From Emmonsiellopsis sp. PD_33 (taxonomy: Eukaryota; Ascomycota; Eurotiomycetes; Onygenales; Ajellomycetaceae), in the NCBI GenBank assembly GCA_032988165.1, contig JANTQF010000231.1, forward strand, positions 1-54,900: a stretch of 54,900 bases of DNA, written 5' to 3'. Each line of letters starts with the position of its first letter. Positions within the stretch are counted from its first letter, which is position 1. Both the position numbers and the translations under genes were made by a program. This document shows positions 44,618 through 54,900 of the stretch, piece by piece. A model generated the notes under the pieces. That model saw only the letters and a list, made by a program, of their open reading frames with translations. It made no database searches and was not told the origin of the DNA.

Positions 44618-45880
44618 ATGGCGGCCAGAGACCCCCACATACCCCTATCCCTCAAAACCACAGTCAGCCCTGTCTCCTCACGTTTATCTCCGCTTAGCCC
44701 TTCGTCCACCCTAACGCCACCGTTGACGCCAACTGCGCCGGAAGAGGACTCGTCATGCAGCCCCCAAAGTGCGCCCAAACTGAATGTACCGGCCTCAACA
44801 GTTACCGATAACAACGGGGTCGATGGAGAACAAGGCAAACTACAACGGAAAGAGTCGTCGCTTATTGAATTTCCTTACGATCTAGAGTGGAGCACGGATA
44901 CTGGTGGTAATCGCATCGAGTATGGGCGGGGAGCATGGAGTGTTGTGTACAGCGCCACGTCCCCCTGCATATCGACGACTCCAAGCTGCACCCCCGCCCC
45001 TCCTGTATGTCCGCCATCCTCAACTCCTATCTTCGCAGTCAAATCACCCTTGCGACGCGATGCACATTCCATACTCCGCGCAGAAGCGCGCCTCCTCACT
45101 AGACTATCAAAGCTTCCGGGAAATGAACAACACATTGTCCCCTTCCACGGCTTCATTTCCTCTACTCACTCTCTTGTTCTATCCGCACTCCCTCTTAGCC
45201 TCTCAGCATATATCACTAGCCAGGCCGTTTCTGCTCGACAAGTCTTCTCCACGAAAACCATGTTCAACCCTGTCCTTGGAATGGCCAAATGGCTCGCACT
45301 TGCAGAGAGGCTCGTAGCGGGCCTTCACTGGTTACATTCATGCGGCCAGATTGTTCACGGTGACATCAAACCTCAAAACATATTACTACGGCCAAGAGAA
45401 TCAAATGCTACCACGGAAGAAGCTTTTCCTTATGAACCCCTGTATGTCGACTTCACATCGTCATATGATCCTTCAACAATCCAATCTAGCGCAATGGGCC
45501 AAGGCCCATCACTATCCGCGTTAACGCCACCGTTTGCTGCGCCAGAACTACTTACTATTAAGTCTTTGAACTCTACGGATGGCATCCAATCGAAGGATTC
45601 AGATGTTTTCTCTCTCGCTGTAACCCTCCTTGCTGCCGTTACGGGCGATTTACTACTCTACCCGGGATCTAGCAATATGCAGCGACTGGCGATGTCGAGA
45701 GACGGCCATCGCGTCTTGGATTACGTCCGATCCGGTGTCCATGGCTCGAGATTACCAGTACGGGGACTTGCGGAGAAAATACTCTCCCCTGCCGTGCGGA
45801 AAGACCCTGAGGAGAGAATCAAGCCGGCTGATTGGATAATACTGATTCAAGAGATTGCTACTAAAAATGTTCAAAAGTAA
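44618..45880 (+). CDS. Protein-kinase-like protein with HGD and DFT motifs
   Basis: Intronless, 420 residues from the ATG at 44618, which sits in a perfect CCACCATGG context; the frame is open upstream to 44504 with another ATG, so a 458-residue form is possible. An N-terminal Ser/Pro/Thr-rich arm of about 85 residues precedes the fold. Kinase landmarks: glycine loop EYGRGAWSVVYS, then a Pro/Cys-rich insert, IFAVKSP (Lys142), LRAEARLL (Glu156), catalytic loop IVHGDIKPQNILL (Asp249, Asn254) and YVDFTSSY, where DFG has become DFT (Asp278 kept). The APE-like FAAPELL is present, and KDSDVFSLAVTLLAAVTG is a good helix F. HRD to HGD is common in some fungal kinases. All acidic metal ligands are kept, so activity is possible. 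Function unknown. Confidence 0.85.
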   Translation: MAARDPHIPLSLKTTVSPVSSRLSPLSPSSTLTPPLTPTAPEEDSSCSPQSAPKLNVPASTVTDNNGVDGEQGKLQRKESSLIEFPYDLEWSTDTGGNRIEYGRGAWSVVYSATSPCISTTPSCTPAPPVCPPSSTPIFAVKSPLRRDAHSILRAEARLLTRLSKLPGNEQHIVPFHGFISSTHSLVLSALPLSLSAYITSQAVSARQVFSTKTMFNPVLGMAKWLALAERLVAGLHWLHSCGQIVHGDIKPQNILLRPRESNATTEEAFPYEPLYVDFTSSYDPSTIQSSAMGQGPSLSALTPPFAAPELLTIKSLNSTDGIQSKDSDVFSLAVTLLAAVTGDLLLYPGSSNMQRLAMSRDGHRVLDYVRSGVHGSRLPVRGLAEKILSPAVRKDPEERIKPADWIILIQEIATKNVQK

Positions 45881-47536
45881 TTTTGTTCTTTCTTCCGTTT
45901 CGTTCTATACACACCTATCTGCCTACAATCTGTATCCTCACAGACCACAATGCCCTCAAAGGATGCCACCGGGACACTAAAGAGAAGACAACAAGAAAGA
46001 TCACATCGCGGTAGAACGTCAACACTCCCCGCCCAGGAGGCCTGTCCCTTTCGCTACCTTTTCATCTGCGCGGCTTTCGATAACTTCGCGCTGTACCTTC
46101 GTTGATTTAGGCCGACGTTTCTTTGAGTTCGGTTTTCATCATCTATTTTCCACTTTTTTTTCGTTTCTTCGTCTGTATATTTATGACCATCATTTTCTTT
46201 TCCATTACTTTGACGCGCCCTTTTATTCTTCTCTTTCTTCTTCTTCTTCTTCTTCTTCTTCTTCTTCTTCTTCTTCTTCTTCTTCTTCTTCTTCTTTTTA
46301 CAACTTCATATCTACGTTTCACTTTTTTTTTTTTACTTCCATTCATCAGCGACGGTGTTTGTGGCTAGAATTTCTCCAGAAGAAACCCCCTTTGTCTGAG
46401 AGGGGTGGGTACCTTGAATAGTGGCACCATTTCATCCAGCCATATTTTCTCGCCCAGAAAAAAAGTTCTGCGTTGCGGTTTGAGACTTTTTTCATTTTTT
46501 AAGATGCATTTTTCTACATCCTTCTTTACCTTTTTCATATACCCTGCATATGTATTTCTAATTCCTTTCGGCATTACATCACCTGCATAATCGACATCTA
46601 GTCAATTTGATGTCATGGAGCATACTTCGTTGGTGGCTTTATTATGTCATGTCCTCAACCAATTCTTTTTTGCCTTCTATTGTTGTATTTGTAGATTAAA
46701 AATGATGGTTGTGCTCAGTCTTTTGTATGTTTCTTGTACTTGCAGTACATTTCCCCTTTCGTCCTATCTTTACCATTACTACCAAGTTAGCATCGACAGA
46801 TTCCATCCGGATTTGGGGACATCTGTTGCTGGAAACCTCATGGTTTCATTTAGCCTACGACGGATTCACGTTGCCCGGATAATATTCCTTTCGACTTCAT
46901 CCAATGCGTCTGTCTCCTCGTCTACTCCTATATGCGCGATCCAGGTCTCAACTGCCTTTGCTAGCATTTACCGGTTGGTGCTTCCTTCTCCCTTACTCGG
47001 TATCATTAAGGAAGGATGGGACGAATCCCAAATGGAAACAGTTCCTTCCATTAATCATTGCGTTTGTTTACATTTATCTTCCCACCTCTTCGCCCCTTTT
47101 CCACCTTTCAACAACATTCATTCCATGTAGCTAGCCATTCGTTTGTTTACCCATTCGTTCATTAATTCTTTTCTTCTTCATATACTTCAGTTCTGCAATG
47201 CCCCCTTGCAAGTGGATCAATTGACATGTGGCAAATAGAAGCAATTACCGCTATTGTCTACCTCTTCATCGTTGCGTTTACGGTTCTCGACGTACGTAAC
47301 CGGACATTCATCGACCAGGTCTTTATTGCGCTGTATCTCTATTTTTTCGGTTACGCCTTTTTATCTTTCATGCACTCGCTCCTGGGCGATACTAGTACTA
47401 CTATCCTCGTTCAAGCCACAGTATCAGGAATCGTCATATCTGATTGTCCCTCGGCACTCGAGTACAGCTCTTATACCACACCGCCCGCCACCACATCCAT
47501 TTCCGGTCCACCATCCCTCACTATCAATTAGCGACA
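45881..47536. other. T-rich interval with long TTC microsatellite
   Basis: Holds the kinase 3' region, the TTC repeat and the leader of the next gene. Plus-strand frames at 46615-47130 and 47226-47531 are hydrophobic because of T-richness and show no family match. The latter ends only six bases before the ATG of the next gene and could be a leader frame. Confidence 0.45.
46235..46296. repeat. TTC triplet microsatellite, about 20 units
   Basis: A near-perfect run of TTC over 62 bases, flanked by further T-rich tracts. It is the longest microsatellite in the window and yields meaningless poly-Leu or poly-Arg frames on the two strands. Confidence 0.95.
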
Positions 47537-48460
47537 ATGCACAGATCTCGCAGATCGTCATCCTCCCACCAACTATTACCTCTTGTAGAATTGTCCAATA
47601 TCAACCCAGCCTCGCCGTCTCGTTGCCACGGCGAATCCTCTGAATCGACAGCGTCTATCTCTCCAATTCCGGCCTTTTATATATACCGTCCCAATGGGGC
47701 TGCCGTTCCGCTTGTTCCGCTAGATGAGCTGCCGTCATGGCTTCGGATTGGGGCACAGAACTGGTACGACGCAGAGTGGCGACGATATATGAGGCTGGCC
47801 AGTGAACAACCGGTTATGAAAGTTGGCGAGTATGACGTGTTTGCCAGAGTTGGATCGGATACGTATATGATGCCGAGGGGGATACAGATTGAAGATACGG
47901 ATACAGGTTCCAGAAAAGTCACGTATCATTTGCAACGCAGCTATGAAGATGGTGGGGAAACTCCTGGAAATGTGTCCGATGACGATGCCCGCTGGCTACG
48001 ATTGTTTTCGCCGTCGATATTCGAAGCCGACAGTTATCGCAACGATATCGAGGATCAGGAAGTGGTTACCGCCCCACCCCCTTCACCTGATCGCGCAACG
48101 CATCCTGTTACTTTTTCGTACTTTGACCTTCCTATAAGGACCTTTGACAGATCATCGCATCAAGGCCATGAATGCAGCCCAAGCCCTCCACCACAGACTC
48201 CGCTTGGCGGCAACGACGACCTATCCCGCACATGTAGCAATGGCAGCGGGAGCAGATTCTTTTCATCGGCAACGGACATTACGACACCTCCAAGTACTCC
48301 GTTCTCCGTGGCTTCTAATTTTGGAGGTAATTATTTCCCAATTTTACCGTCGCTACCAGTTGGGATGGCGCAATCCGCTCCTCCGGATTTAGAGGCGGGG
48401 GCTTATGAGCAGCCATCGGAAGAGGTATACAGCCGTATTAGAGGAAGTTCCTGCGATTGA
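47537..48460 (+). CDS. Unknown protein, fungal, with one globular block
   Basis: Intronless 307-residue frame starting MHRSRRSSSSHQLLPL. Only the middle looks folded: IPAFYIYRPNGAAVPLVPLDELPSWL, then GAQNWYDAEWRRYMRLASE, EYDVFARVGSDTYMMPRG and KVTYHLQRSYED. The C-terminal half is Ser/Pro/Thr-rich with short acidic patches (DIEDQE, DLEAGAYE) and repeated PPSTP/PPPSP motifs, so probably disordered. The ATG at 47537 (GCGACAATG, A at -3) is preferred; the frame is open to 47444 without a better start. Length and block pattern resemble proteins seen only in filamentous ascomycetes; no domain or function can be named. No signal peptide or membrane segment. Confidence 0.68.
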   Translation: MHRSRRSSSSHQLLPLVELSNINPASPSRCHGESSESTASISPIPAFYIYRPNGAAVPLVPLDELPSWLRIGAQNWYDAEWRRYMRLASEQPVMKVGEYDVFARVGSDTYMMPRGIQIEDTDTGSRKVTYHLQRSYEDGGETPGNVSDDDARWLRLFSPSIFEADSYRNDIEDQEVVTAPPPSPDRATHPVTFSYFDLPIRTFDRSSHQGHECSPSPPPQTPLGGNDDLSRTCSNGSGSRFFSSATDITTPPSTPFSVASNFGGNYFPILPSLPVGMAQSAPPDLEAGAYEQPSEEVYSRIRGSSCD

Positions 48461-49928
48461 AGGGCGTCCGTGCTGTTCATTGTGTGGGGTGTTTTCTTGG
48501 AGAGCGTATGGATGACTGCGTGTCGTTTTGAGTTGCAATATCAGCGTTTTATTACTGGTTGTGGTTTAAGGATCTTGCTAATCCATTGATTCCATGAAGC
48601 GTAGGGGGCTGGTTCGTTGTTTCCGGGCTTGTGGAGACTTGTTTGTCTTTGGACTGATTTTCTTCCGCATGTTTTCTCGCCGCTGTTCGTTCTTTTCTTT
48701 TCGCTTTCTTGTGCTTGGATCCTGAGTTTGGTGTATTCTGTTTCTTGGCTTCTTTCTTCATGCTGCGCTGCTTGTATGTACGTGGATTGCATGAATTGCA
48801 TTGCTTTCATTAAATCTCAGTTTAATCCAGTATAAATTTTGCCTGTTTAAACTGTCTGGGAATGGATCATACAAAGCATCTCCGCTCGGATGAAGTCATG
48901 CTGGATCAGCCGGAAGGGTAGCAGCTCTAATCCCCATGTCTCCCTCGTTGACACGATTCAGCTTCCCTAGTAACTTATGCAAGTTAGCAGCTATAAATTC
49001 AACGTGCCAAATCATATTTGCATATGGAGTGAGTTTATTGTAGCTTGTCGTCTCGTAGGTAGTTATATCCTCGTGGGGCTTGCATTGCACGAAGTTCGAA
49101 GTTCAGATACTTTGATCATTGATGGCAGATAACTAATAAGCTAAATGAAGACCCCTGAAATGACCCCACCTCCACCCTCCACTGACAGGACAGGGATCTT
49201 TGGCGCACCAACCATACCTTGATATTCCAGGATAGAAGGATGATGGAACACACCAAGGTGGTAGTAGTAGTAGTAATAGCAAGAATAGATTTAAAATTAC
49301 TTAGGGGGTGTGATAATGTTGTAGAGAAGAGTGCAAAAGTAATGATAATATATTCTGTTCATGTAAAAATCTACGTTAGTTTATGTGAATAATCAGGAGT
49401 TGTTTGTTCTAATATTCGACATTGTATAGTAGTTAACTATTGCTGAAAAGTCTTGCGGCGGGCTTTCGGACCGATCTGATCTCACATCAACATTTTTAAC
49501 GTTGACTGGCTAGCCCAGTCAGTCAGGGTTTGGATTGGATAACCCTTCAAAACCCGCACCTCGCCCTTTCTTTACATTGGGGTCGACCCCCCTAAACCGC
49601 AGGCAGATGTGGGAAAATGTGGCCTGCACTTGCACGTATCACGTACACGAGATCGTTGGACAGGATGTGTTCGTTCTATTTGTACATGTATAGATATCTA
49701 ATAGATTTGGCCAAGAAGTCGATCTAGTTTATCGTACAAAGTGTTATATAGTACAGATGTTGCTGTATATTTGATGAGGGAAATTGGGGAGGGCGGGGAG
49801 GGTGGGGGGGGGGGGTTCCGCGGTGCTTTGGGGGGTACTTTTGACAGATCTACCGTCGCGGGGTTTGGTTTTAAGTAAAGATTGTCGAGGTTTTGGACAA
49901 TCATAAAATTGCGTAGCAGATTTTTTTT
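48461..49928. other. Convergent gene-free interval
   Basis: Two convergent genes end here. The interval has a TAGTAGTAG tract near 49260, a G run near 49806-49816 and AT-rich DNA. No gene was recognised. Confidence 0.5.
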
Positions 49929-51890
49929 TCAATTGGTTTTAAAGTCGTCAGGGCCCAGCTTTCCTCCACCGAGGGCCAAAGACAGATCGCCAGATCTGCC
50001 AGGGGAGCTTTCGTATTCCACGACTATATCCCAGAGGACGGATGAAGGGACGTTGCGGACTTTGACGCCAGTAAAGCAATTGTCGTCGTATTCCGCGAGT
50101 TCGGGTATGACGTTCTTTATCCTTTTGCCATCCGGCCCTGGGGCGAATACTAGGATATTCATTGGTTCTTTCGAGTTGGTCATTTGTATGACTTTAGGCG
50201 AGGCGAAGGGGGCAAGACTAGGGACTGATCGGATCAAGTTGGCCATCGAACGGCCAGGGAACATCAGACGTAAAATTTCGGCGAAGGGCTTTACGTTGTG
50301 AGTCGTCACCAAGCCTATCACGTGAAGGTACGTTCGGATCATTTGGTGATATACGCCTTCGCTCTTATTTTGGGCGAGCTTTTTCTGCGATTGCATCATT
50401 GGTGATTCGGGATTCGGCTGGAAATCGACTACGGCGCAAGGCCTATTGGGCCAAACTTCTTCGGGGTCAAGGTGCAGTGGGTCGTACGGGCGCCGGTCCC
50501 ATTGAAGAAGAGGTTCTTCAGTGCGCGATATTGTTCCGTCAAAGCAACCCTTTTCTTCCATGAGATAATCGAATTTCGCTCGCGTCTGACGGCCTAGATC
50601 CTCGAATTGTTGGTCGAACAGTTGCTTTGCCTCTTGTGCCGCCTCCGCATGCCTGACAACTTTGTTAACGCTCGACCCTGGTGTTTTCAGAACTGAAAGC
50701 AGATCTGCTTCTCGCTTGCGGATTTGGTCTAATTCTGGCGCCAGTTTCCTGAATGCCATCTCCTCGCGGTTTTCATTCATTATGCGCTTGCGGAGATAGG
50801 AAAATCGAGTAAAATCTATATCCGACAAGCCACCGCCTGGTACTTTTTTATTCCTCTCCTTTCGTTCGAGTAACTCAATAAATTCTTCTTGCCAATCAGA
50901 CCTTGCTCGGGGGATATGCTTTACCCCTCGATTATATACTCCTAGATCTGGAGCAAGCTGGAGGGGAGCTGTTTCCCGGCCAGCGGGTATTTTGATGTTG
51001 GATGATTCAGACCGTTGGTGTACCTGCTCTATGCTCATGTTGAATGTTGTCCATCCTTTTGAGGGGATCCAATCCGAACGCTTGGTGTCTCCTGCGATCT
51101 CCGTCATTTCCGCACTAACAGCCTCCGCAAGCGCAGCGGTACGTTTCCGATGCATAATGAGTCTGGGTAATAATATTTCTGAATCTTCAGAAGGCAAAAG
51201 CGCAAGTACTCGTACTAGGCCATATCGGTGGAACATGGTCTGCTCAAGGCAGGCTTCCATATACCGGACTAGAAGGCCTGCCTTTTGTTTTTTAAACGGC
51301 GAAGGGGAAGTTAGATTCGCCAACACTAGGAGCGAATCGTTTAATGTAGAAGTGCCTTGAGACAAAAGAGGCCGTTTTGACTGCTCTGGGAGGTGACCCT
51401 GATCAAACAATTCAGAGTACATTGTCAAGTCGTACGGATCCCATGCCAAGTGTTTATAGCGAGATTGGGGGCCCTCCACCAGGGGTTTTAGGAAGGCGTC
51501 ATAGTAATGTATATTGGGTTCGATCAGTATATGGCGGCGAGGTTTGAGATGGTCATGGAGCTTTGAGGAGAAGAGGCCGGCGCCAGGTAAAATATCGATG
51601 ATATCGCAACCGGAATGTTTGTTCAGCGACGTCCCCATACGTTGTATAATATCGTCTAAATCAAAGCACGAGAATCAGCACAGGCCATTCGGAGACAACT
51701 CAGAGCATATGAATGCGATTTCCGGGGCGTACTCGCCACACAGTGTCCGGCTAGTTATATGGGTTCCTTTCTGATGAGCGGATTGAGGCCGCTTGACCAT
51801 CGCGGCCGAGATAGCGGAGGAGAGGGCATTGGAAGGCAGGGCGCCCTGTTGACGCGATACTCTGACTTTGGGTGGGCGAATTTTGGGCAT
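49929..51890 (-). CDS. Mitochondrial MTF1/rRNA-dimethylase-like protein
   Basis: About 625 residues from two exons (first about 51740-51890, second 49929-51655). The first exon starts MPKIRPPKVRVSRQQGALP, a basic, acid-free leader suited to mitochondrial import, then HQKGTHITSRTL. The second continues DIIQRMG, then GCDIIDILPGAGLFSSKLHD and LIEPN, the SAM-binding fold of the KsgA/TFB family. Filamentous-fungal members are much longer than yeast Mtf1 (about 340 residues) and have a long C-terminal extension, as here (WDRRPYDPLHLDPEEVWPN, MNILVFAPGPDG). Likely role: mitochondrial transcription initiation with Rpo41-type polymerase, or a derived rRNA methylase. The first-intron donor is not certain: GTGGCG gives the right phase; GTACGC would not. 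Identity at family level is good; role is inference. Confidence 0.85.
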
Positions 51891-52508
51891 CTGTGTACTG
51901 CGGAGGGGGAATGGGCTGCGAGAGAGGATGTCGAATGCGGCAGATCAGGGCGAGCTGGAGCTTGGTTATTTAATAACATAAAGATATGGCTATGCTAGCA
52001 AATGAAGCACGTACAAAGGAATGCCAATCACCGAATTAAACATCCAGCCCGCGTGGGGAAGGTTGAAGCTGCGGGCAAAGCACAGGAAAGCAGAAAATGA
52101 AGTCGAGAAAGCTTCCCGTTTCGGCGATTCGAGGCTTGGCGCGCGGATGACATCGCCAGCTCGAATATTTAGTGAACGGAGATGCCTGCAACCACCACCA
52201 CCACCATGAACGGCGACAGCAAGGTCCCCAACAGCTTTCTGCGCCGTGATCTGTTGCCATCTGGGGGCGGAGAAAGGGAAAACATGTCCCGCCATTCCAC
52301 GTCGCATCAGGGCTATTATTCTCCGTTGTCCACCACCCTCCCCGCCGCAAGACCGCCCCTCACTGCTCTAAGACTCTGCCCTGCTGCGTCGCCGATGATC
52401 GAATAACGACGTGGAGACTACGCCCGATATTGTAATTCTGGATATTCTGGATACGCCCTTTATACTCGGACTTTGCGGACAGAGTCTGAGCAGTGACAAG
52501 GTCAAGCC
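51891..52508. promoter_or_regulatory. Shared divergent promoter, MTF1-like / AMSH
   Basis: The two ATGs are 618 bp apart and diverge. The interval includes a CCACCACCACCACC run (52191-52206). A 74-codon plus-strand frame (52182-52406) and a 105-codon minus-strand frame (51990-52307) overlap here, with no family match; they may be leader frames or noise. Confidence 0.55.
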
Positions 52509-54216
52509 ATGCTCTCTACCCCAAAGGACGCCCCGAACATGCTACCGCCGCTCAATGTTGAGCAAATTGCTCGCCTAGCTTCAGAGTTCGAGTTTGATGC
52601 CCTCACACCTCTACGTTACTGGCTGCGATCTGCTGCATCGCTAGTTAAAGAGGTATGGCTGCCCTGTCAGTTTGCGCCGTTCTGCCGTCAACCTGCTAAT
52701 GATCCCCCTCCCCATCCAGGCAAGCATCTACGAACGCGAAGGAAACGACCAACAAGCATATCTCCTCCTATTCAGGCACGCACAACTTGTCCTCGCTCAT
52801 ATCGCGACACATCCCGAAGCTCGAGACGAGGATAGCCGGAGGGCTGTCGCAGCAGCAAAACGGGAGGTTCAGACATCCCTCTCTAAGCTAGAGGTGTTAA
52901 AACCCCGCATAAATAAACGATATGAACGCTATTCTCAGCTTCTTCGTGACAGGGAGGCTAGGAAGGTTTCCCCCTTTTCAGCAAACAATACAGTTTTCCC
53001 GGCAAAGGCCCCGATCGACCCTGCGTTGGCAGGGGTCGCGCAACCATTGGAGGCCGCAGAAAATAAGGAGCTGGCAGTAAAGTTGGCGCGCAGGGAATTC
53101 AATCGAAGAGCAACTGCTCAAAGGGGGGCCCGGTTGAGTGATAGATATGGTTACGACGGCAAAGAACTCCGCCATCAAACAGACGACAAGGCTGGCGACG
53201 ACCTTAGCCTACGCTTGCAGGAAATACGGTCCAAAGTCGTACCCACCGCGCAGAAAGAAGTCTCGCCCCCCCGGCGTCGTGCCTCGACTCCTCACGGTCA
53301 GCCACTAAAAAAAACTGCTCCTGAAATACCCTCCGATTACAGAGGAACAAGGTATAAATACCCCAGCGTTCCCCGCCAACAAGCTTTCGACGCCAGTCCT
53401 CCCCCTCCGGTCCCAAGCAAGGAAGAGCCCTTTCCGCAGAAGATATCCAGCTCCCCTCTCCCTCCGGCGCTCCCTGCCAAAATCCAAGAACCTATCCTCC
53501 CTTCCCTGGACCTTCTGGGCCCTTCTCCGCCACCTATTCCAAGCAAAATATCATCGGTCCCTCCCCCCGAAACAAACGGCATCCCCACTCCAGAGATCCC
53601 GACTCCACCCTTAGAACCACAACCATCTTCGTACACCTTCAAGCCTTCCGCCTACCTTGAAAATGGCACGCCCCTCCGCACAATATTCATCTCTCCAGAC
53701 CTCCGCAAACATTTCTTAAAACTCGCCTCCCCAAATACCTACCGCAACCTCGAAACCTGCGGCATCCTCTGCGGCACCCTCCTCTCCAACGCCTTCTTCA
53801 TCTCCAAACTCGTCATTCCAGAACAAGAATCCACCTCCGACACGTGCGAAATGATCAACGAATCCGCAATCTTCGACTACTGCGATTCCGAAGACCTCAT
53901 GGTCCTTGGCTGGATACATACGCACCCGTCACAAACGTGCTTCATGAGCTCGCGCGATCTGCACACGCAATCGGGATATCAAGTGATGTTAGCGGAGAGT
54001 ATCGCGATCGTGTGCGCGCCTAGTAAAGATCCCGATTGGGGCGTATTTCGGCTGACGGATCCGCCGGGCTTGAAGTGTGTTTTGGGATGCACGCAGCCGG
54101 GAATATTCCATCCGCATGACGAGTCGAATATTTATACGGATGCGTTGAGGCCGGGTCATGTGTTTGAGGCGGAAGGGATGGAGTTTGAGGTTGTGGATTT
54201 GCGGGATTCGAAATAG
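52509..54216 (+). CDS. AMSH-type JAMM deubiquitinase (Sst2-like)
   Basis: Predicted 546 residues from two exons (52509-52652, 52720-54216). The N-terminus (about 10-140) is the helical USP8-dimerisation/MIT-like domain: ALTPLRYWLRSAASLVKE, SIYEREGNDQQAYLLLFRHA. The middle is basic then Pro-rich, with repeated PPPxPSK motifs (PPPVPSKEE, PPPIPSKIS) that look like SH3-binding sites. The C-terminal MPN+ domain (about 355-546) has LRTIFISPDL, Glu393 in ETCGILCG, and the zinc-binding motif HTHPSQTCFMSSRDLHT (His448, His450, Asp461). The AMSH-specific second zinc site, TQPGIFHPHDES, is also present. It should cleave Lys63-linked ubiquitin on endosomal cargo or ESCRT-0 partners. All catalytic residues are intact. 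Confidence 0.95.
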
Positions 54217-54900
54217 ACATCCCCCCCCACGCCTCCATGCGTGATTTCTCTTACTTTTCTCCGATACTTTGTTTCATGGATCGATGTACCTCGATGTGGA
54301 CGAGTTTTTCCCCCTTCCTGATATCCACTTGCATACAGATATACTCCCATATGAATAAACTGCACTACACCCCTTCTTCAACGGGCCCCTTGTGATTCAC
54401 TTTTGGTAGCAGCGGTAGTTAACTCTTCCTTCTGAAATAACTAACAGGGAATGATTGATTGGTATACTTTTCTTTTCCCTCCGCCATTGTCGTGCGTGTG
54501 TCATTTGGGCACGCCTGTTGTTGTGTTCCTTTCTTTTCTTCTTTTTTTTTTCTTTTGTCCGCTAGATCGTGTTACGAATTATAATAAATCTTCCGCTAAT
54601 GTAGGAAATGCGGGTATACTCATTGCGATTTTTCTACAGAAGATATGTATGTACAATCAACGCCTCTCTAAGAAATCAAAACACGGTCCTATGCAAGAGA
54701 AATAAATGAATCATCCAAAAACCCAAACTAAAAATACAAATATTTATTTTAAATAGGGTTGGAAAATCATAGGTAAGACTTCTATTTTTGAAGGCATGTT
54801 TAATATGTATTTAATCTTATTTCTTTTTTTAAAGCTATTATATTCATACTTCTTTTCTAATTTTCCTACTTTTTCCTCTGAAAAAATCTAATCTACAATA
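54217..54900. other. AMSH 3' region, AT-rich end
   Basis: No gene. T-rich and A-rich runs dominate, with ATTTATTTTAAATA-type DNA near the right edge. Confidence 0.5.

Noticed and set aside
46143..46368. Poly-Leu (plus) and poly-Arg (minus) proteins
   Set aside because: Both are translations of the TTC microsatellite.
47226..47531. 101-codon hydrophobic plus-strand frame ending just before the unknown gene
   Set aside because: Hydrophobicity follows from T-richness, and the position suggests a leader frame; no conservation can be judged from one sequence.
1..54900. Secondary-metabolite cluster around the P450 and MFS genes
   Set aside because: The two are 10 kb apart with housekeeping genes between them, and there is no polyketide, peptide or terpene synthase in the window.
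1..54900. CRISPR array, phage or bacterial operon structure
   Set aside because: No spaced repeats of that kind, and the genes are intron-rich and monocistronic.

Overview
The window is nuclear DNA of a filamentous ascomycete. The genes have many short GT-AG introns (about 50-115 bp, often with GTAAGT or GTATGT donors), several micro-exons, Kozak-like starts (CCACCATGG), pyrimidine-rich leaders and long gene-poor intergenic stretches full of homopolymers and microsatellites. The protein set (fungal AIM24, Lsb1/Pin3-type SH3 protein, monocarboxylate-type MFS porter, MBF1, dual-targeted NADP-isocitrate dehydrogenase, trifunctional C1-THF synthase, eIF3i, AMSH-type deubiquitinase, small fungal kinases) suggests Eurotiomycetes, probably Onygenales. 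That placement is inference, not proof. No virus, plasmid, CRISPR array or rRNA was seen; tRNA genes were not excluded.

Layout. 1-6.1 kb: AIM24-like and SH3-domain genes, both on the minus strand. 6.1-9 kb: gene-poor, with a possible decayed ankyrin fragment. 9-12.2 kb: an MFS porter and the coactivator MBF1 (plus strand). 14-16 kb: NADP-isocitrate dehydrogenase (minus). 18.3-19.9 kb: an alginate-lyase-family gene with an internal stop and no visible start. 21.6-23.5 kb: an intact cytochrome P450 (minus). 24.5-29.8 kb: C1-tetrahydrofolate synthase (minus) divergent from eIF3i/TIF34 (plus). 29.8-37 kb: mostly gene-free, with one small Cys/His-rich protein gene and a broken class II aldolase. 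37-40.4 kb: an FMN-dependent 2-hydroxyacid dehydrogenase and a small kinase. 40.4-44.6 kb: gene-free, with a sharply CpG-depleted island carrying a NACHT-protein relic. 44.6-48.5 kb: a second kinase-like gene and a conserved-looking unknown protein. 49.9-54.2 kb: a mitochondrial MTF1/rRNA-dimethylase-like gene (minus) divergent from an AMSH-type JAMM deubiquitinase (plus).

There is no obvious biosynthetic cluster; most genes are housekeeping. Two themes stand out. First, mitochondrial function recurs (AIM24, IDP, C1-THF synthase, MTF1-like). The IDP and C1-THF synthase genes share a nested-start design: an upstream ATG adds a mitochondrial presequence of about 80 residues, and a second in-frame ATG begins the soluble enzyme. 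IDP also ends in the peroxisomal signal AKL. Second, the gene-poor parts hold decayed genes (ankyrin-like, alginate lyase, class II aldolase, NACHT). In the NACHT relic, the first stop codons and the CpG loss look like C-to-T decay. I did not find a clearly new biological system. The best leads are the CpG-free island, the multi-compartment enzyme pair, and the two kinase-like proteins with altered catalytic motifs.
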